Below are positions 54,344 through 62,485 of a stretch of 64,000 bases of DNA, piece by piece; position 1 is the stretch's first letter, and each line of letters begins with the position of its first letter. Position numbers and translations under genes: made by a program. The DNA is taken from the NCBI GenBank assembly GCA_963774445.1, contig CAVZFC010000022.1, positions 1 to 64,000 of the forward strand, written 5' to 3'. The notes beneath the pieces are model-generated. The model did no database searches and was not told where the DNA came from. It worked only from the letters and a program-made list of their open reading frames with translations. This stretch comes from CAVUQH01 sp963774445 (GTDB lineage: Bacteria > Myxococcota_A > Polyangia > Haliangiales > Haliangiaceae).

Positions 54344-55393
54344 GTGCCGCGCACATCGCTCCTGGCTGTGATTTTCGCCCTCGCGGCAGCCCCCCTGGGA
54401 GGCTGCCGCGCCGGCGGTTCTGCCGGGGTTGACGGGGGCAGCGGCGGCATCGACGCCCGCATCGGCCCGGACGCCCAGGACGGCACCGGCTGCGAGGCCT
54501 ACACCCCGCGCACCCCGCCGGTCGAGCTGTTCGTCGGTCCCGACGGCCTGGAGCAGCGCCTCATCGACGAGATGGACAGCGCCACTCAGCGCCTCGACGT
54601 GCTGATGTACCTGATGACCCTGGACAGCTTCGTCCGGGCCATCGAGCGCGCCCAGAGCCGCGGCGTCGCCGTGCGCGTGATGCTCGACTTCGACCACAAC
54701 GGCAACGACAGCGCCCGCTCGCAGCTGACCTCGGCCGGCGTGCCGCTGCACGACGCCGCGCCGATCGGCTTCACCCACGCCCACACCAAGTCGATGGTCG
54801 TGGACGACCACGCCGTGATCATGTCGGCCAACCTCATCTACAACTCGATGAGCCTCGAGCGCAACTACGGCGTCGTCGACCGCGACCCCGAGGACGTCGC
54901 CGACCTCGAGTCGATCTTCGACAGCGACTGGGCCGCCGACGGCGGCTACCCCGATCTGGCCTGCACCCGCCTGGTCGTCTCGCCGGTCAACTCGCGCCAG
55001 CGCCTGCTCGACCACATCAACGGCGCCCAGCAGACCCTCGACTTCACCGTCATGTACATCACCGACAGCGGCATCCTGCAGGCGATCATCGACCGCTACA
55101 ACGCCGGCGTCGCCGTCCGCGTGCTCCTGGCCGACCCCACCGACATCACCTCCAACACCGACACCATCACGACGCTGCAGGGCGCCGGCGTCCCCGTCCG
55201 CGTCATGAAAGCGTTCGAGCTCCACGCCAAGATGGTCATCTCCGACGGCACCCCGTTCGTCGGCTCCGAAAACTTCAGCTCGACGTCCCTCACCCGCAAC
55301 CGCGAAGTCGGCGTCATGGTCACCGACGACACCCAGGCCGCCATCGCCCGCGCCCAGGTAAACGCCGACTGGAACCTCGGCGTCGCCCCCTGA
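54344..55393 (+). CDS. Phospholipase D-like lipoprotein
   Basis: A 349-residue exported protein. The signal ends in LGGCRAGG (lipobox), then an Asp/Gly-rich linker. Two HKD motifs mark the PLD superfamily: HAHTKSMVVDD with SANL, and LHAKMVISDG with GSENFSS. Both catalytic halves are complete, so phosphodiesterase or transphosphatidylase activity on lipids or nucleic acid is likely. GTG 54344 lies 15 bp after the vWA gene, so the two may be co-transcribed. Confidence 0.88.
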   Translation: MPRTSLLAVIFALAAAPLGGCRAGGSAGVDGGSGGIDARIGPDAQDGTGCEAYTPRTPPVELFVGPDGLEQRLIDEMDSATQRLDVLMYLMTLDSFVRAIERAQSRGVAVRVMLDFDHNGNDSARSQLTSAGVPLHDAAPIGFTHAHTKSMVVDDHAVIMSANLIYNSMSLERNYGVVDRDPEDVADLESIFDSDWAADGGYPDLACTRLVVSPVNSRQRLLDHINGAQQTLDFTVMYITDSGILQAIIDRYNAGVAVRVLLADPTDITSNTDTITTLQGAGVPVRVMKAFELHAKMVISDGTPFVGSENFSSTSLTRNREVGVMVTDDTQAAIARAQVNADWNLGVAP

Positions 55394-55810
55394 GAGCGGC
55401 TCCCGCCCCCCGCGAGCAGGCACGCAACACCCGTTCGACCGGAGCCCGCACCCCGCTCCACCAGAGCCCGCACCCCGCTCCACCGGAGCCCGAGATCCGT
55501 CCGTCCTGAGCGAAGCCCGCGCCCTGCGCGGGCGTAGTCGAAGGGCGACATCCAAAGCCCGAGATCCGTCCGTCCTGAGCGAAGCCCGCGCCCTGCGCGG
55601 GCGTAGTCGAAGGGCGCATCCAACCTGCCTCGCGCCAGCCGCAACGGTGCATCATCGCCCCAGCCGTCCGTTCCGAGGACGCGCACGTTGCGCCCTTCGA
55701 CAGCGCGGAGCGCTACGCGCACCGCGCGCTCAGCGCGACCGGAGCGGTAGGCTGGGGCGGAGGCCGCGGACCGGCTCCCACTCGGCCTGCCGGTGGCATA
55801 TCCTCGGCCG
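55394..55810. repeat. BIME-like palindromic repeats between PLD and zinc-ribbon genes
   Basis: No gene is seen in these 417 bp. After short tandem CACCCCGCTCCACC repeats, a 60-bp unit starting GCCCGAGATCCGTCCG and ending GTCGAAGGGCG occurs at 55488-55547 and again at 55557-55616. The inverted half GCGCCCTTCGACAGCGC begins near 55693 and ends with GCTCAGCGCGACC. This is the third site of the repeat family at 29.9 and 39.6 kb. Confidence 0.8.
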
Positions 55811-56887
55811 ATGGTCGGCAAAGCCGCAGGCTTCGCATTCTGTGCCCACTGCGGCGCGCGCGCCGCAGTGGTCGAGTGCACCGGCTGCGGGCAGATGACC
55901 TGCGCGCCGTGCGCCGACGACTTTCGCACCTGCCGCGTTCCCCACGTGGTCACCCGCCAGCTCCCCCGTCGCCACATCATCCGCCGCATCGACCGCACCG
56001 CCAGCCGCGCCCTCATGGGCCGCGCGCCCTCGCTCCTCCAGCGCGTCTTCGGCATCGCTCCGCGCCAGCGCATCGTCGACCTCGCGACCCTGGAGCCCGT
56101 GCCGCTGCCCGTCGCGCCGCCCCACGACGCCGTCGCCGTGACCGCCAGCGGCGAAGCCGTCTGGGTGGGCGCCCCCGCACCTCAGTACGGCCGCCGCCTC
56201 CACCGCGCCCGCGGCGGCTGGCCCGCGCCGCGAACCTTCCCGATCGATCATCCCTACGATCAGCTCACCGCCGACGAGCGCACCCTGTGGACCATCGCCG
56301 ACAACGTCCTCTGGTACTGCGACCTCGCCTCCGGCGAAGAGCGAGCCGGCGGCGGCCTCCCGCGCAAGCTCCTCGTCACCGCCGCCGCCGTCGCCCGCGC
56401 CGACGATCCCATCCTCCTCGGCAGCGCCGGCCGCATCGACCTGTGGATCCCCGCCGGCGACCGCTTCCGTCGCGCCGGCTCCGCCGTCCTCCCCGGCGAC
56501 GCCCAAGCGCGCACCTGCATCATGCGCGGCAATCGCGCCGCCGTGATCAGCGAATGCTTCACCGACCGCGGCCTGGGCCGCCAACTCCACGCCTTCGGCA
56601 TCGCCGGCGAATCCCTCGATCCAATCGCGCTACCCGAAACCGGCTACCGTCTCCCGCCGCGCGCGCCGATCGACCTCAGCGCCGACGGCCGCTGGCTCAC
56701 CGTCGCCAGAGACCTCGGCACGCTCGTCGTCTACGACCTGGCCCACCGAACCTTCGCCACCTACGACGGCCACGACGACCCGATCACCACCGTACGCATC
56801 GCCGCCGACGGCAGCCGCATCGTCACCGCCGACACGGGTGGTCGCCTGATCCTGCGCCCGCGCGTCGACGACGGCTTCGCCCGCTGA
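55811..56887 (+). CDS. Zinc-ribbon/B-box-like protein with beta-propeller
   Basis: A 358-residue protein. The first 50 residues carry CAHCG ... CTGCGQMTCAPCADDFRTC, a cross-brace zinc site of the B-box or double zinc ribbon type. The rest is beta-strand rich with propeller-like blades, the last recognisable as WD40-like (TYDGHDDPITTVRIAADGSRIVTADTGGRLIL). There is no signal peptide or membrane segment. I use ATG 55811; GTG 55793 is also open. Function unknown; it is probably a cytoplasmic scaffold. Confidence 0.7.
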   Translation: MVGKAAGFAFCAHCGARAAVVECTGCGQMTCAPCADDFRTCRVPHVVTRQLPRRHIIRRIDRTASRALMGRAPSLLQRVFGIAPRQRIVDLATLEPVPLPVAPPHDAVAVTASGEAVWVGAPAPQYGRRLHRARGGWPAPRTFPIDHPYDQLTADERTLWTIADNVLWYCDLASGEERAGGGLPRKLLVTAAAVARADDPILLGSAGRIDLWIPAGDRFRRAGSAVLPGDAQARTCIMRGNRAAVISECFTDRGLGRQLHAFGIAGESLDPIALPETGYRLPPRAPIDLSADGRWLTVARDLGTLVVYDLAHRTFATYDGHDDPITTVRIAADGSRIVTADTGGRLILRPRVDDGFAR

Positions 56888-57599
56888 GCGTGAATCGCCC
56901 CGGGTCTTCCGGAGGCTCTGGGCTGCCCGGTGTGTCGCGGAGTCGGATCGTTGGAGTCACGCTGCCCGTTGCATCTCGTGCCGAGCAGCCGTAGAGACCT
57001 TCGGTCCGAAGTCGCTTAATTACATCGCGTTCCGACTGAACCTATACAGTTGGGGGTGCCCAGTTCTGCGCTGCTTCTCGCTGCCAGTCGCCATCGTTCC
57101 AGAGGCTTGCCGCAAAATAGAAGAAGTCGTCTTGCTGTAGATCCGCGGCCCCACACCCGCGAGCCGCGATTCGGAATTTCGCCCCGCGTCGCCTGTCGTA
57201 ACAAGTGGCGGCGTATCGAGCGCCTCCAGGCCAACAAGCGTTGGCTCGGCGGTTACCGTCGAGCCCTGGCCGCCTGGCGTAGCGGTGACCGCGACGTCTT
57301 GTTTCCCGCCGGCACCTACCTGATATGCGTGCGCCACCGCGTTTGCTGCTCGGCGCCCCCCGATTGACCGCATGAGATAGGTCCTCTGCCCGGCGTGGTT
57401 CGCCACGCGGGGTAGTCTTGCGTTAACAGCGCGATTTCGACCCGATCGGACGGCCTGCGGACACCGATTTTCCGGGTCTCAGCAGATGGCTTCGCGCTGG
57501 TGAGGCGCGCGGCTACGCTCGTGCCGCGCGACCGCGCTAAAGACCTCCGGTCCGGATCTCCAAGATCCCGTGCGCCGCGTACCCGAAATCGACATCCGT
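56888..57599. other. Gap with a copy of the 161-bp repeat; no supported gene
   Basis: Bases 57401-57562 are a near-copy of 61132-61292 (see the repeat entry). Downstream of that copy, on the minus strand, all three frames are open for long stretches (57016-57406) without a convincing start or domain. One frame ends QQDDFFYFAASLWNDG and looks protein-like. By analogy with the second copy, which leads into a toxin tail, this may be a decayed toxin cassette, but I cannot support it. Confidence 0.4.
57401..57562. repeat. 161-bp repeat, copy A
   Basis: The copy runs from CGCCACGCGGGGTAGTCTTG to CTCCGGTCCGGATCTCC and matches 61132-61292 with scattered substitutions. Its last 20 bases (AAAGACCTCCGGTCC...) recur alone near 62040 and 62064. 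Both long copies lie on the 5' side, leftward, of an accessory fragment. Confidence 0.8.
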
Positions 57600-58593
57600 T
57601 CACGGCAGCCGAAGCGGCTCGACAGAGCTGATCGCCACGCTGTCGGCGTAGATGGCGAGCGGTACTTCGCCGAGCAAGCGCAGCGGGTCGCGTTGCGGGT
57701 CATCGCCGGCCGCGAACCCCCACGCCTGCAAATAGGCGACGCCCAGCGGCGGACTCTCCACGATGATGAAATGCCCGTCCATGTTCGTCGTCACCCGCTG
57801 CGAGTGGCGAACTGGGAGCGGTGCGCTTCCCCCGGAGGTGTAGTACGTCACGGCGCCCGGCACGTGCGTCGCGCACGCCCTCGTCACCGCCGACGTGGCG
57901 CTCAGCGCGCCGATGGCATTGGCGACACTGCGTCCCTGGCAGTCCACGAGCTTCGCCACCGCCCATCCCGTGCCCGCCGTTCGCGCCAGGCCGACAAAGG
58001 CAGGGAGCGCGTTTGCGGTGAGCGCCGAGACGGAGGTCAAGTCCTGGGTCTGAGTCACCTGGTCGGCGGCGAGCGGGATGTTGAACGTGTACGTATCCAG
58101 GCCGTACATGTCCGAGACCCGAGCGGTCGGACGCAGCACGCCAGGCGCGAGCGTAAGGGAATAGTTGCCACCACTATCACTGGTGGCTGTTGCCACAGGC
58201 TGACCCGACGTGTCAGCCGTTGCCCAGACGTCGACGTTCGCGCCAACGACCCAGTCACCGGTCTGGAAATCGAGCACCACGCCCGAAACCGTGACCGAGA
58301 CGGACGTCGGCATGTCCGTCGTTTTCGTGCGCAGACAAGACCAGTCCGCGTCGCCCACCGAGGCGGTACCGACATAAGCCTGCGTCACTTGCGACGGTCT
58401 TACGAAGCCCGGGTTCACCAGCGTGCCCGCGTCGGCGCTCGGATCGCATGCTGAGGGCCCGCCGCTATCGGGCGGAGCTCCGTCGAACCCACCTGGCATC
58501 GACCGACGATGCATCCGGCGCCACTGTTCCCCCTCCGCAGCCGAGGATCGCGAGCAGAGCCGCGATGAAGAATGATTGTGCGCGTGGCGACAT
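57600..58593 (-). CDS. Lipoprotein with carboxypeptidase-regulatory-like domain (single-base frameshift)
   Basis: Corrected length is about 330 residues. ATG 58593 begins a signal (SFFIAALLAILGCGGG) with lipobox LGC, then an Asp/Ser-rich linker. The frame breaks at 58486/58487; deleting one T of GTTCGAC on the coding strand joins VDARWV to DGAPPDSGGPSACDP. The mature protein has a CarboxypepD_reg-like beta sandwich (VSGVVLDFQTGDWVVGANVDV ... SGGNYSLTLAPG) and six cysteines in all. It is an ordinary myxobacterial lipoprotein lying inside the accessory island. Confidence 0.7.
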
Positions 58594-58661
58594 GATACTG
58601 GCTCCGCTCCGCCGCTGAGTTCCGCTTTCCCGCGATCTCCGGTCGTTGCGCGGCGAGAGTT

Positions 58662-58781
58662 TCAAACGTTGGCTATGACCCGTATGGCCTCAACGAGAGT
58701 TGGATTCTGCTTGAAGCTAGCCGCGGTTTCATCAACCAGGCCCTGCAGAACCGCTCTGAATCCCCCGGCGCCATCAAGCAA
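58662..58781 (-). CDS. Possible 39-residue peptide after the immunity gene
   Basis: TTG 58781 overlaps the last codons of the preceding gene and gives LDGAGGFRAVLQGLVDETAASFKQNPTLVEAIRVIANV-type helical sequence (39 residues) ending at 58662. The composition is protein-like and unlike the shadow frames. No family is recognised; it may be a remnant of another immunity protein. Confidence 0.3.
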   Translation of the reverse strand: MLDGAGGFRAVLQGLVDETAASFKQNPTLVEAIRVIANV

Positions 58782-59115
58782 GTTGTTTCAAGAGATCACG
58801 GCCAGACGAACGCAAGAATTTTCGGGCTAGCGCTGCGTCACCCTCATCATCTGCAAGCAACTCGAGTACTCCGACAGCCAGAAGGTTCACAAGGCGCTCG
58901 TCCCCCGACTCGCTGATCTCATTCAAGAGACAGAATATCCGGGCCAACAGCTCTCGATTCTGCTCTGGCTTTCGAAATAGGTCCCGGACGTAGAGACCGA
59001 GGTTTCCGAAGACATCATAGGGCAGATCTGTGTGCCAGCCGTCGGTATCCCTGCTCAACTCCGGCACCCGTTGCAGCAAAGTTTCAATAACGTTCTGGTA
59101 AGTGAGCGCACTCAT
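58774..59115 (-). CDS. Probable immunity protein of the disrupted toxin cassette
   Basis: A 113-residue helical, acidic protein (LTYQNVIETLLQRVPEL ... YDVFGNLGLYVRDLF ... GDERLVNLLAVGVLELLADD). The small size, acidity and all-helical pattern resemble the DUF7674-type proteins often found behind Rhs/CDI toxin tips; this match is from memory. Its ATG (59115) lies one base after the stop of the toxin-tail remnant (59117-59119), the usual toxin-immunity spacing. It is probably intact although its toxin gene is split by an insertion sequence. Confidence 0.6.
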   Translation of the reverse strand: MSALTYQNVIETLLQRVPELSRDTDGWHTDLPYDVFGNLGLYVRDLFRKPEQNRELLARIFCLLNEISESGDERLVNLLAVGVLELLADDEGDAALARKFLRSSGRDLLKQLA

Positions 59116-59175
59116 CTCATTGGCCTGATAACGCGTTCTGCAAATCGGTTAGTAGTTGATGTGCGATGCTCGCAT

Positions 59176-60882
59176 CGCCCGTGGCGAGAGGGTGCGGTGG
59201 GCCAAAGGGGTCCGGATGTCAGGCATTGATGTTCTCGGCGTGAAGCAGCGGGCCTCGGTCAAGATCGCGCGCGTGGGTCGCAGCGGGCCACCATGCAGCA
59301 GCGCTGGCGAGCGACCAGTCGATGAGGTCATCGAAGCGGCCACACTTGAGGTAGCTGCGTAACAGGAGCATGCCCTCGGCGCTGTCTTCGAGCCAGAAGG
59401 TGCCGCACGCCTTGAGCCGTTGGTTGATGACGCGGCGGACGGCGCTTTCGACGGCGCCACTGCCGAGCGGGAGGTGCTGCCGTTTGAATGCGGCGTACTG
59501 CATGCGGTGGTGGTTGCGGACGAAGTAGTCGCGGTGGGTTGCGACCTGTTTGGCGCGGCGACCGACGGCAAGCTCGTCGATCAGTTCGACCACCCGGTCG
59601 GTGTCGCCCTTGTGCAGGGCTGTCTTGGCTCGTGTGACCCACCGGTCGCGCTGATCCTGCGAGCACCGGGGCACGTCGGCGATCGCGTGCAGCTTCTCGA
59701 CGGCGTGATAGCAGTCGACCGCTTCGACGAGCTTGCGCGTGGGCAGGCCGATGGTCTCCGCCAGCGTCTTTGCGCGCTTCCAAATCCAGGGGGCCCCATC
59801 GCCGACGACGATCAGGCGAGAGGCTTCGTGCGCACCGAGCGCCTTGAGATATCCGGCGAGCATGTCGAAGATCACCTCGCAATCGCCCAGGGTCGCGGCG
59901 TACACCGGGCAGAACGAGTCATCGACGGCGCCGGTCCGGCTGTCGATGACGTAGATGACCAGCTGTTTGGGCTCGCGCCAGGGCGTGCCGTAGCCGCGGT
60001 GCCCGGTCGCGGCGCGGCGCCGGCCGTTGCGAGCAGGCACACGTTCGCGGATCCGGCCGCCGTCGACCGCGACGACCACGCGCTTGTGCGCCAGGGGACC
60101 GGACCGGGCTTCGGCATCGCGCGCACGCGCGAGCCAACGCTGCCGTTGCTCGACCGCGCGCTGGCTGGTCTGATTCACGATGCGGAGCGTCCGCCCGTGA
60201 CCGATCACGATCCCACGTCGGGCAAGCGCCGATCGGCCCGTGCGTACGGAGTCGCTGTCGGCCACCTGGCGGCAGACTTCGCCGGCGACGGCGGGCGTGA
60301 CGCCGAACCAGATCCCGAGAGCCGCGAGCACCGGATACAACCCGGTCCCGCTCTTGCCGCGATTGCCGTTCCGGCGTTTGCGCGGCGACGCCCGCCGATT
60401 GGCCTTCAGGTACTCGACCTCGAGCGTCACCTGCTTGCCGCCGAGCAGCGTGACCTTGACCGTGCGCCGTCCGCCGTGGCGATACCCCCCGGGGTACGCG
60501 CGCCGCGCCGCCGCCGACGTCTCCGCCTGCAGCGCCGGGTCGCGCGTCGCCGCGCGCAGCACATGGGCCGTGATCTCGTCGGCGAGCTCCCTGCCGTGCG
60601 CCGCGACCGCAAGCTCCATCGCGCGAAACGCAGCCGGGTCGCGAGCTGCCGTCCATGCCGCCATCTCGCTCTCGACGACCGCGGTGAAGTTCGCTACGCT
60701 CTTCTCGATCTGCTTCGGCAGGTTGCTCGGCACCGATGATCTCCTTGCTGTTGCAAGCGGAGAAGATCATCCGGGGCCGAGCTTTGCCAGCGCCCCGCGC
60801 GAAGCGATCTTGTTTCGCGGACTTACGTCAGCCACCCCGCGTGCTCACGCGACCCCTTCCGGCGATCGCGCCCGTGGCGAGA
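59176..60882. mobile_element. ISKra4-like insertion sequence with 14-bp flanking direct repeat
   Basis: The element (about 59190-60868) carries one transposase gene. The 14-base direct repeat CGCCCGTGGCGAGA is found at 59176-59189 and 60869-60882. Part or all of it is probably the target duplication. The left end GGGTGCGGTGGGCCAAAGGGGTC and the right end read inward share AAGGGGTC in an imperfect terminal repeat. The left end is defined independently, because the second, truncated copy at 61801 begins with the same GGGTGCGGT. Confidence 0.8.
59219..60733 (-). CDS. ISKra4-like family DDE transposase
   Basis: A 504-residue transposase. An N-terminal helical region is followed by a basic zinc-less domain (PRKRRNGNRGKSGTG) and a DDE catalytic core. 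Probable acidic residues are in VVVAVDGGRIR, LIVVGDGAPWIWK and GSGAVESAVRRVINQRLK. Length and motifs match ISKra4-type transposases; the family name is my recollection, not a database result. The frame is intact, so it may be active. The C-terminal end is duplicated at 61830. Confidence 0.82.
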   Translation of the reverse strand: MPSNLPKQIEKSVANFTAVVESEMAAWTAARDPAAFRAMELAVAAHGRELADEITAHVLRAATRDPALQAETSAAARRAYPGGYRHGGRRTVKVTLLGGKQVTLEVEYLKANRRASPRKRRNGNRGKSGTGLYPVLAALGIWFGVTPAVAGEVCRQVADSDSVRTGRSALARRGIVIGHGRTLRIVNQTSQRAVEQRQRWLARARDAEARSGPLAHKRVVVAVDGGRIRERVPARNGRRRAATGHRGYGTPWREPKQLVIYVIDSRTGAVDDSFCPVYAATLGDCEVIFDMLAGYLKALGAHEASRLIVVGDGAPWIWKRAKTLAETIGLPTRKLVEAVDCYHAVEKLHAIADVPRCSQDQRDRWVTRAKTALHKGDTDRVVELIDELAVGRRAKQVATHRDYFVRNHHRMQYAAFKRQHLPLGSGAVESAVRRVINQRLKACGTFWLEDSAEGMLLLRSYLKCGRFDDLIDWSLASAAAWWPAATHARDLDRGPLLHAENINA

Positions 60883-61131
60883 TCTCCAGCCTTCAATAGC
60901 CGCCAAAGCGCCAAAGGGCTGTACGCATTTCCTGTCCCTTTAGGAAATGACCAGTCCTAGAAAGCATCTGGCCCGTCCGAAGCTCATGTCGAATGGCATC
61001 TGCAGTACTACCCGATCCGATGGTCGCCGTCCGCCGATACATCTGGTTGATCAGGTTCCGCAGCCTAGAGTTCTCTGCTGCTTGTAGCAAATTGTCTCGA
61101 GCCGTCCCCAAGAGTTTCGGCTCCTGCCCTG

Positions 61132-61292
61132 CGCCACGCGGGGTAGTCTTGCGTTGACAGCGCGATTTCGACCCGATCGGACGGCCTGCGGACACCGATT
61201 TTTCAGTTCTCAGCAGATGGCTTCGCGCTGGTGAGGCGCCCGCGTACGCGCGTGCCGCGCGATCGCGTGAAAGACGTCCGGTCCGGATCTCC
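61132..61292. repeat. 161-bp repeat, copy B
   Basis: Near-copy of 57401-57562. It lies directly upstream, on the leftward coding strand, of the disrupted toxin tail and downstream of the second immunity gene. The position suggests a homology segment by which cassettes were added or shuffled. Confidence 0.8.
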
Positions 61293-61307
61293 CGGATCTC
61301 CTGGCCC

Positions 61308-61586
61308 TCAGTCGGAGCGAAGTCGCAGATCGATTTGACACCATTCGGCCACAGGTCCGCCGCTATGCGGGATGTCGAAGAAGTCTTGAAAGTACTCAAG
61401 TCCAGAGTCTTGTAGCCGCCCAATTGCAGCTTGTGGGTCAAAGAGCGGGCCCAGTACCAACAAGTCGTCGTCCTCCGCCACCAAGTCTCCGATGCTGCCA
61501 ATCACACCGGACGGGGCAACTCCGGCGCGGTCCAGCGCGTCCTTCCTAATCACGATTGAGAATCCAGGTCCAATTCTGACTGACAT
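61308..61586 (-). CDS. Probable immunity protein of the second displaced cassette
   Basis: A 92-residue acidic protein (MSVRIGPGFSIVIRKDALDRAGVAPSGVIGSIGDLV ... SGGPVAEWCQIDLRLRSD) of unknown fold. ATG 61586 follows the stop of the toxin-tail remnant by seven bases, with GAGGAA as ribosome site. A longer open frame from 61613 is less likely. The location is the main evidence for an immunity role. Confidence 0.55.
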   Translation of the reverse strand: MSVRIGPGFSIVIRKDALDRAGVAPSGVIGSIGDLVAEDDDLLVLGPLFDPQAAIGRLQDSGLEYFQDFFDIPHSGGPVAEWCQIDLRLRSD

Positions 61587-61593
61587 CGATTCC

Positions 61594-61800
61594 TCAGGAT
61601 CCGGCATCAGCACCGATGGAGACGTTCTTGATGGGAACTAGGCGGCCCAGGTTGAAGATTTGGAACCAGCCGGCCTGGCCAGCGCCCTGCAGCGCGCCGC
61701 CTGGGACGTCGAAGTCTACGCGGACCGGTCCGGTTCCGCCAGGCTTTGCCACGCCCTCGCCGGTTACATAGGTGCGTGGTGCATCCGTGTTCGGTTAACG
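61594..61800 (-). pseudogene. C-terminal remnant of a second toxin tail
   Basis: The frame read leftward gives TYVTGEGVAKPGGTGPVRVDFDVPGGALQGAGQAGWFQIFNLG-type sequence and stops at 61594. The VDFDVP...GW.QI pattern is common at the end of Rhs-associated toxin tips. An in-frame stop lies at its upstream edge, exactly where the truncated insertion sequence begins, so only about 65 codons remain. Confidence 0.5.
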
Positions 61801-62024
61801 GGGTGCGGTCGGCCAAAGGGGTCCGGATGTCAGGCATTGATGTTCTCGGTGTGAAGGAGCGGGCCGCGATCAAGATCGCGGACGAAGGTGGCAGCGGGCC
61901 ACCATGGAGCGGCGCTGGCGAGCGACCAGTCGATCAGGTCATCGAAGCGCCCGCACTTGAGGTAGCTGCGTAGGAGGAGCATGCCCTCGGCGCTGTCTTC
62001 GAGCCAGAAGGCGCCGCAGGCCTT
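61801..62024 (-). mobile_element. Truncated second copy of the ISKra4-like element
   Basis: About 224 bp matching 59190-59413, with scattered substitutions. It includes the element end GGGTGCGGT and the last about 65 codons of the transposase (LEDSAEGMLLLRSYLKCG ... LLHTENINA). It stops being similar at GCAGGCCTTG, where the CGATCGCGCGAAAGACC repeat begins. Confidence 0.85.
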
Positions 62025-62027
62025 GCC

Positions 62028-62154
62028 CTCGATCGCGCGAAAGACCTCCGGTCCGGATCCCGCAAAGACCTCCGGTCCGGATCCCTGTAGCAATCGGGTC
62101 AGCCACTTCATCCAATCTGTCCGGATCCCTCCGGACGGGACCTCCGCTCGTGGC
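62028..62154. repeat. Short CCTCCGGTCCGGATC repeats
   Basis: AAAGACCTCCGGTCCGGATC occurs twice in direct tandem (about 62039-62058 and 62064-62083), with a degenerate third (TCCGGATCCCTCCGGACGG) at 62118. The same motif ends both 161-bp repeats (near 57545 and 61275). No gene is seen here. Confidence 0.7.
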
Positions 62155-62475
62155 CTAAACAGGCAACGGGTAGCGATCTGAGGGTATCTCGACAGCGACG
62201 AGTACGGGTGATGACGTACGGCGGTCTTCGACGATACTGATCCAACTCGTTGTGGCTGCGCGGCCAAAAGTTTCGGACACGTCTGCGTCCGTCGAATCTA
62301 CGGGAACGAGCGTCCAGTGGAACACCAGGCTTCCGAGGAGTTGTCTGCAACGAAACGCAAACAGTGCACCATCACTCCTTCTCCGCAAGAAGCCTTCTAG
62401 CGGAGCATCGACGTACACGAGGTCTTCTTCGAGGAGTTCGTACCTGTCGGTGATGTCCGAGAATGCCCCAGTCAT
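62155..62475 (-). CDS. Probable immunity protein of the Rhs toxin
   Basis: A 106-residue acidic protein (MTGAFSDITDRYELLEEDLVYVD ... FRCRQLLGSLVFHWTLVPVD ... VLVAVEIPSDRY), predicted alpha/beta, with no family recognised. It starts 10 bp after the Rhs stop with a strong AAGGAGAG ribosome site, the standard position for the cognate immunity gene. Without it the Rhs toxin would be expected to harm the cell; that is inference from family behaviour. Confidence 0.65.
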   Translation of the reverse strand: MTGAFSDITDRYELLEEDLVYVDAPLEGFLRRRSDGALFAFRCRQLLGSLVFHWTLVPVDSTDADVSETFGRAATTSWISIVEDRRTSSPVLVAVEIPSDRYPLPV

Positions 62476-62485
62476 TGCGCTCTCC

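Larger units (their letters stand above)
59117..61131 (-). pseudogene. Displaced Rhs/CDI-type toxin tail, split by an ISKra4-like insertion
   Basis: The upstream part (about 61131-60883) encodes NLINQMYRRTATIGSGSTADAIRHELRTG... SRTGHFLKGQEMRTALWR. The downstream part (59189-59117) encodes LATGDASIAHQLLTDLQNALSGQ and stops one base before the immunity gene. Joining them across the insertion gives one continuous domain of the polymorphic-toxin type that starts LYRxxATIGSGSTADAIRHE and ends with an LLxDLxNAL helix. A tandem 8-bp duplication (CTTTGGCG twice, near 60900) also shifts the frame just before the junction. The cassette has no Rhs core of its own, as expected for an orphan tip. Confidence 0.65.

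Noticed and set aside
57016..57406. A 128-residue open frame on the minus strand after repeat A
   Set aside because: All three frames are open here, composition does not favour one, and no domain is recognised. Mentioned only as a possible decayed cassette.
58576..58830. Plus-strand 84-residue open frame
   Set aside because: No ribosome site or family; the minus-strand frames here connect to the immunity gene and a natural-looking peptide.
59420..60739. Plus-strand open frame opposite the transposase
   Set aside because: Shadow frame; the minus strand has the DDE transposase motifs.
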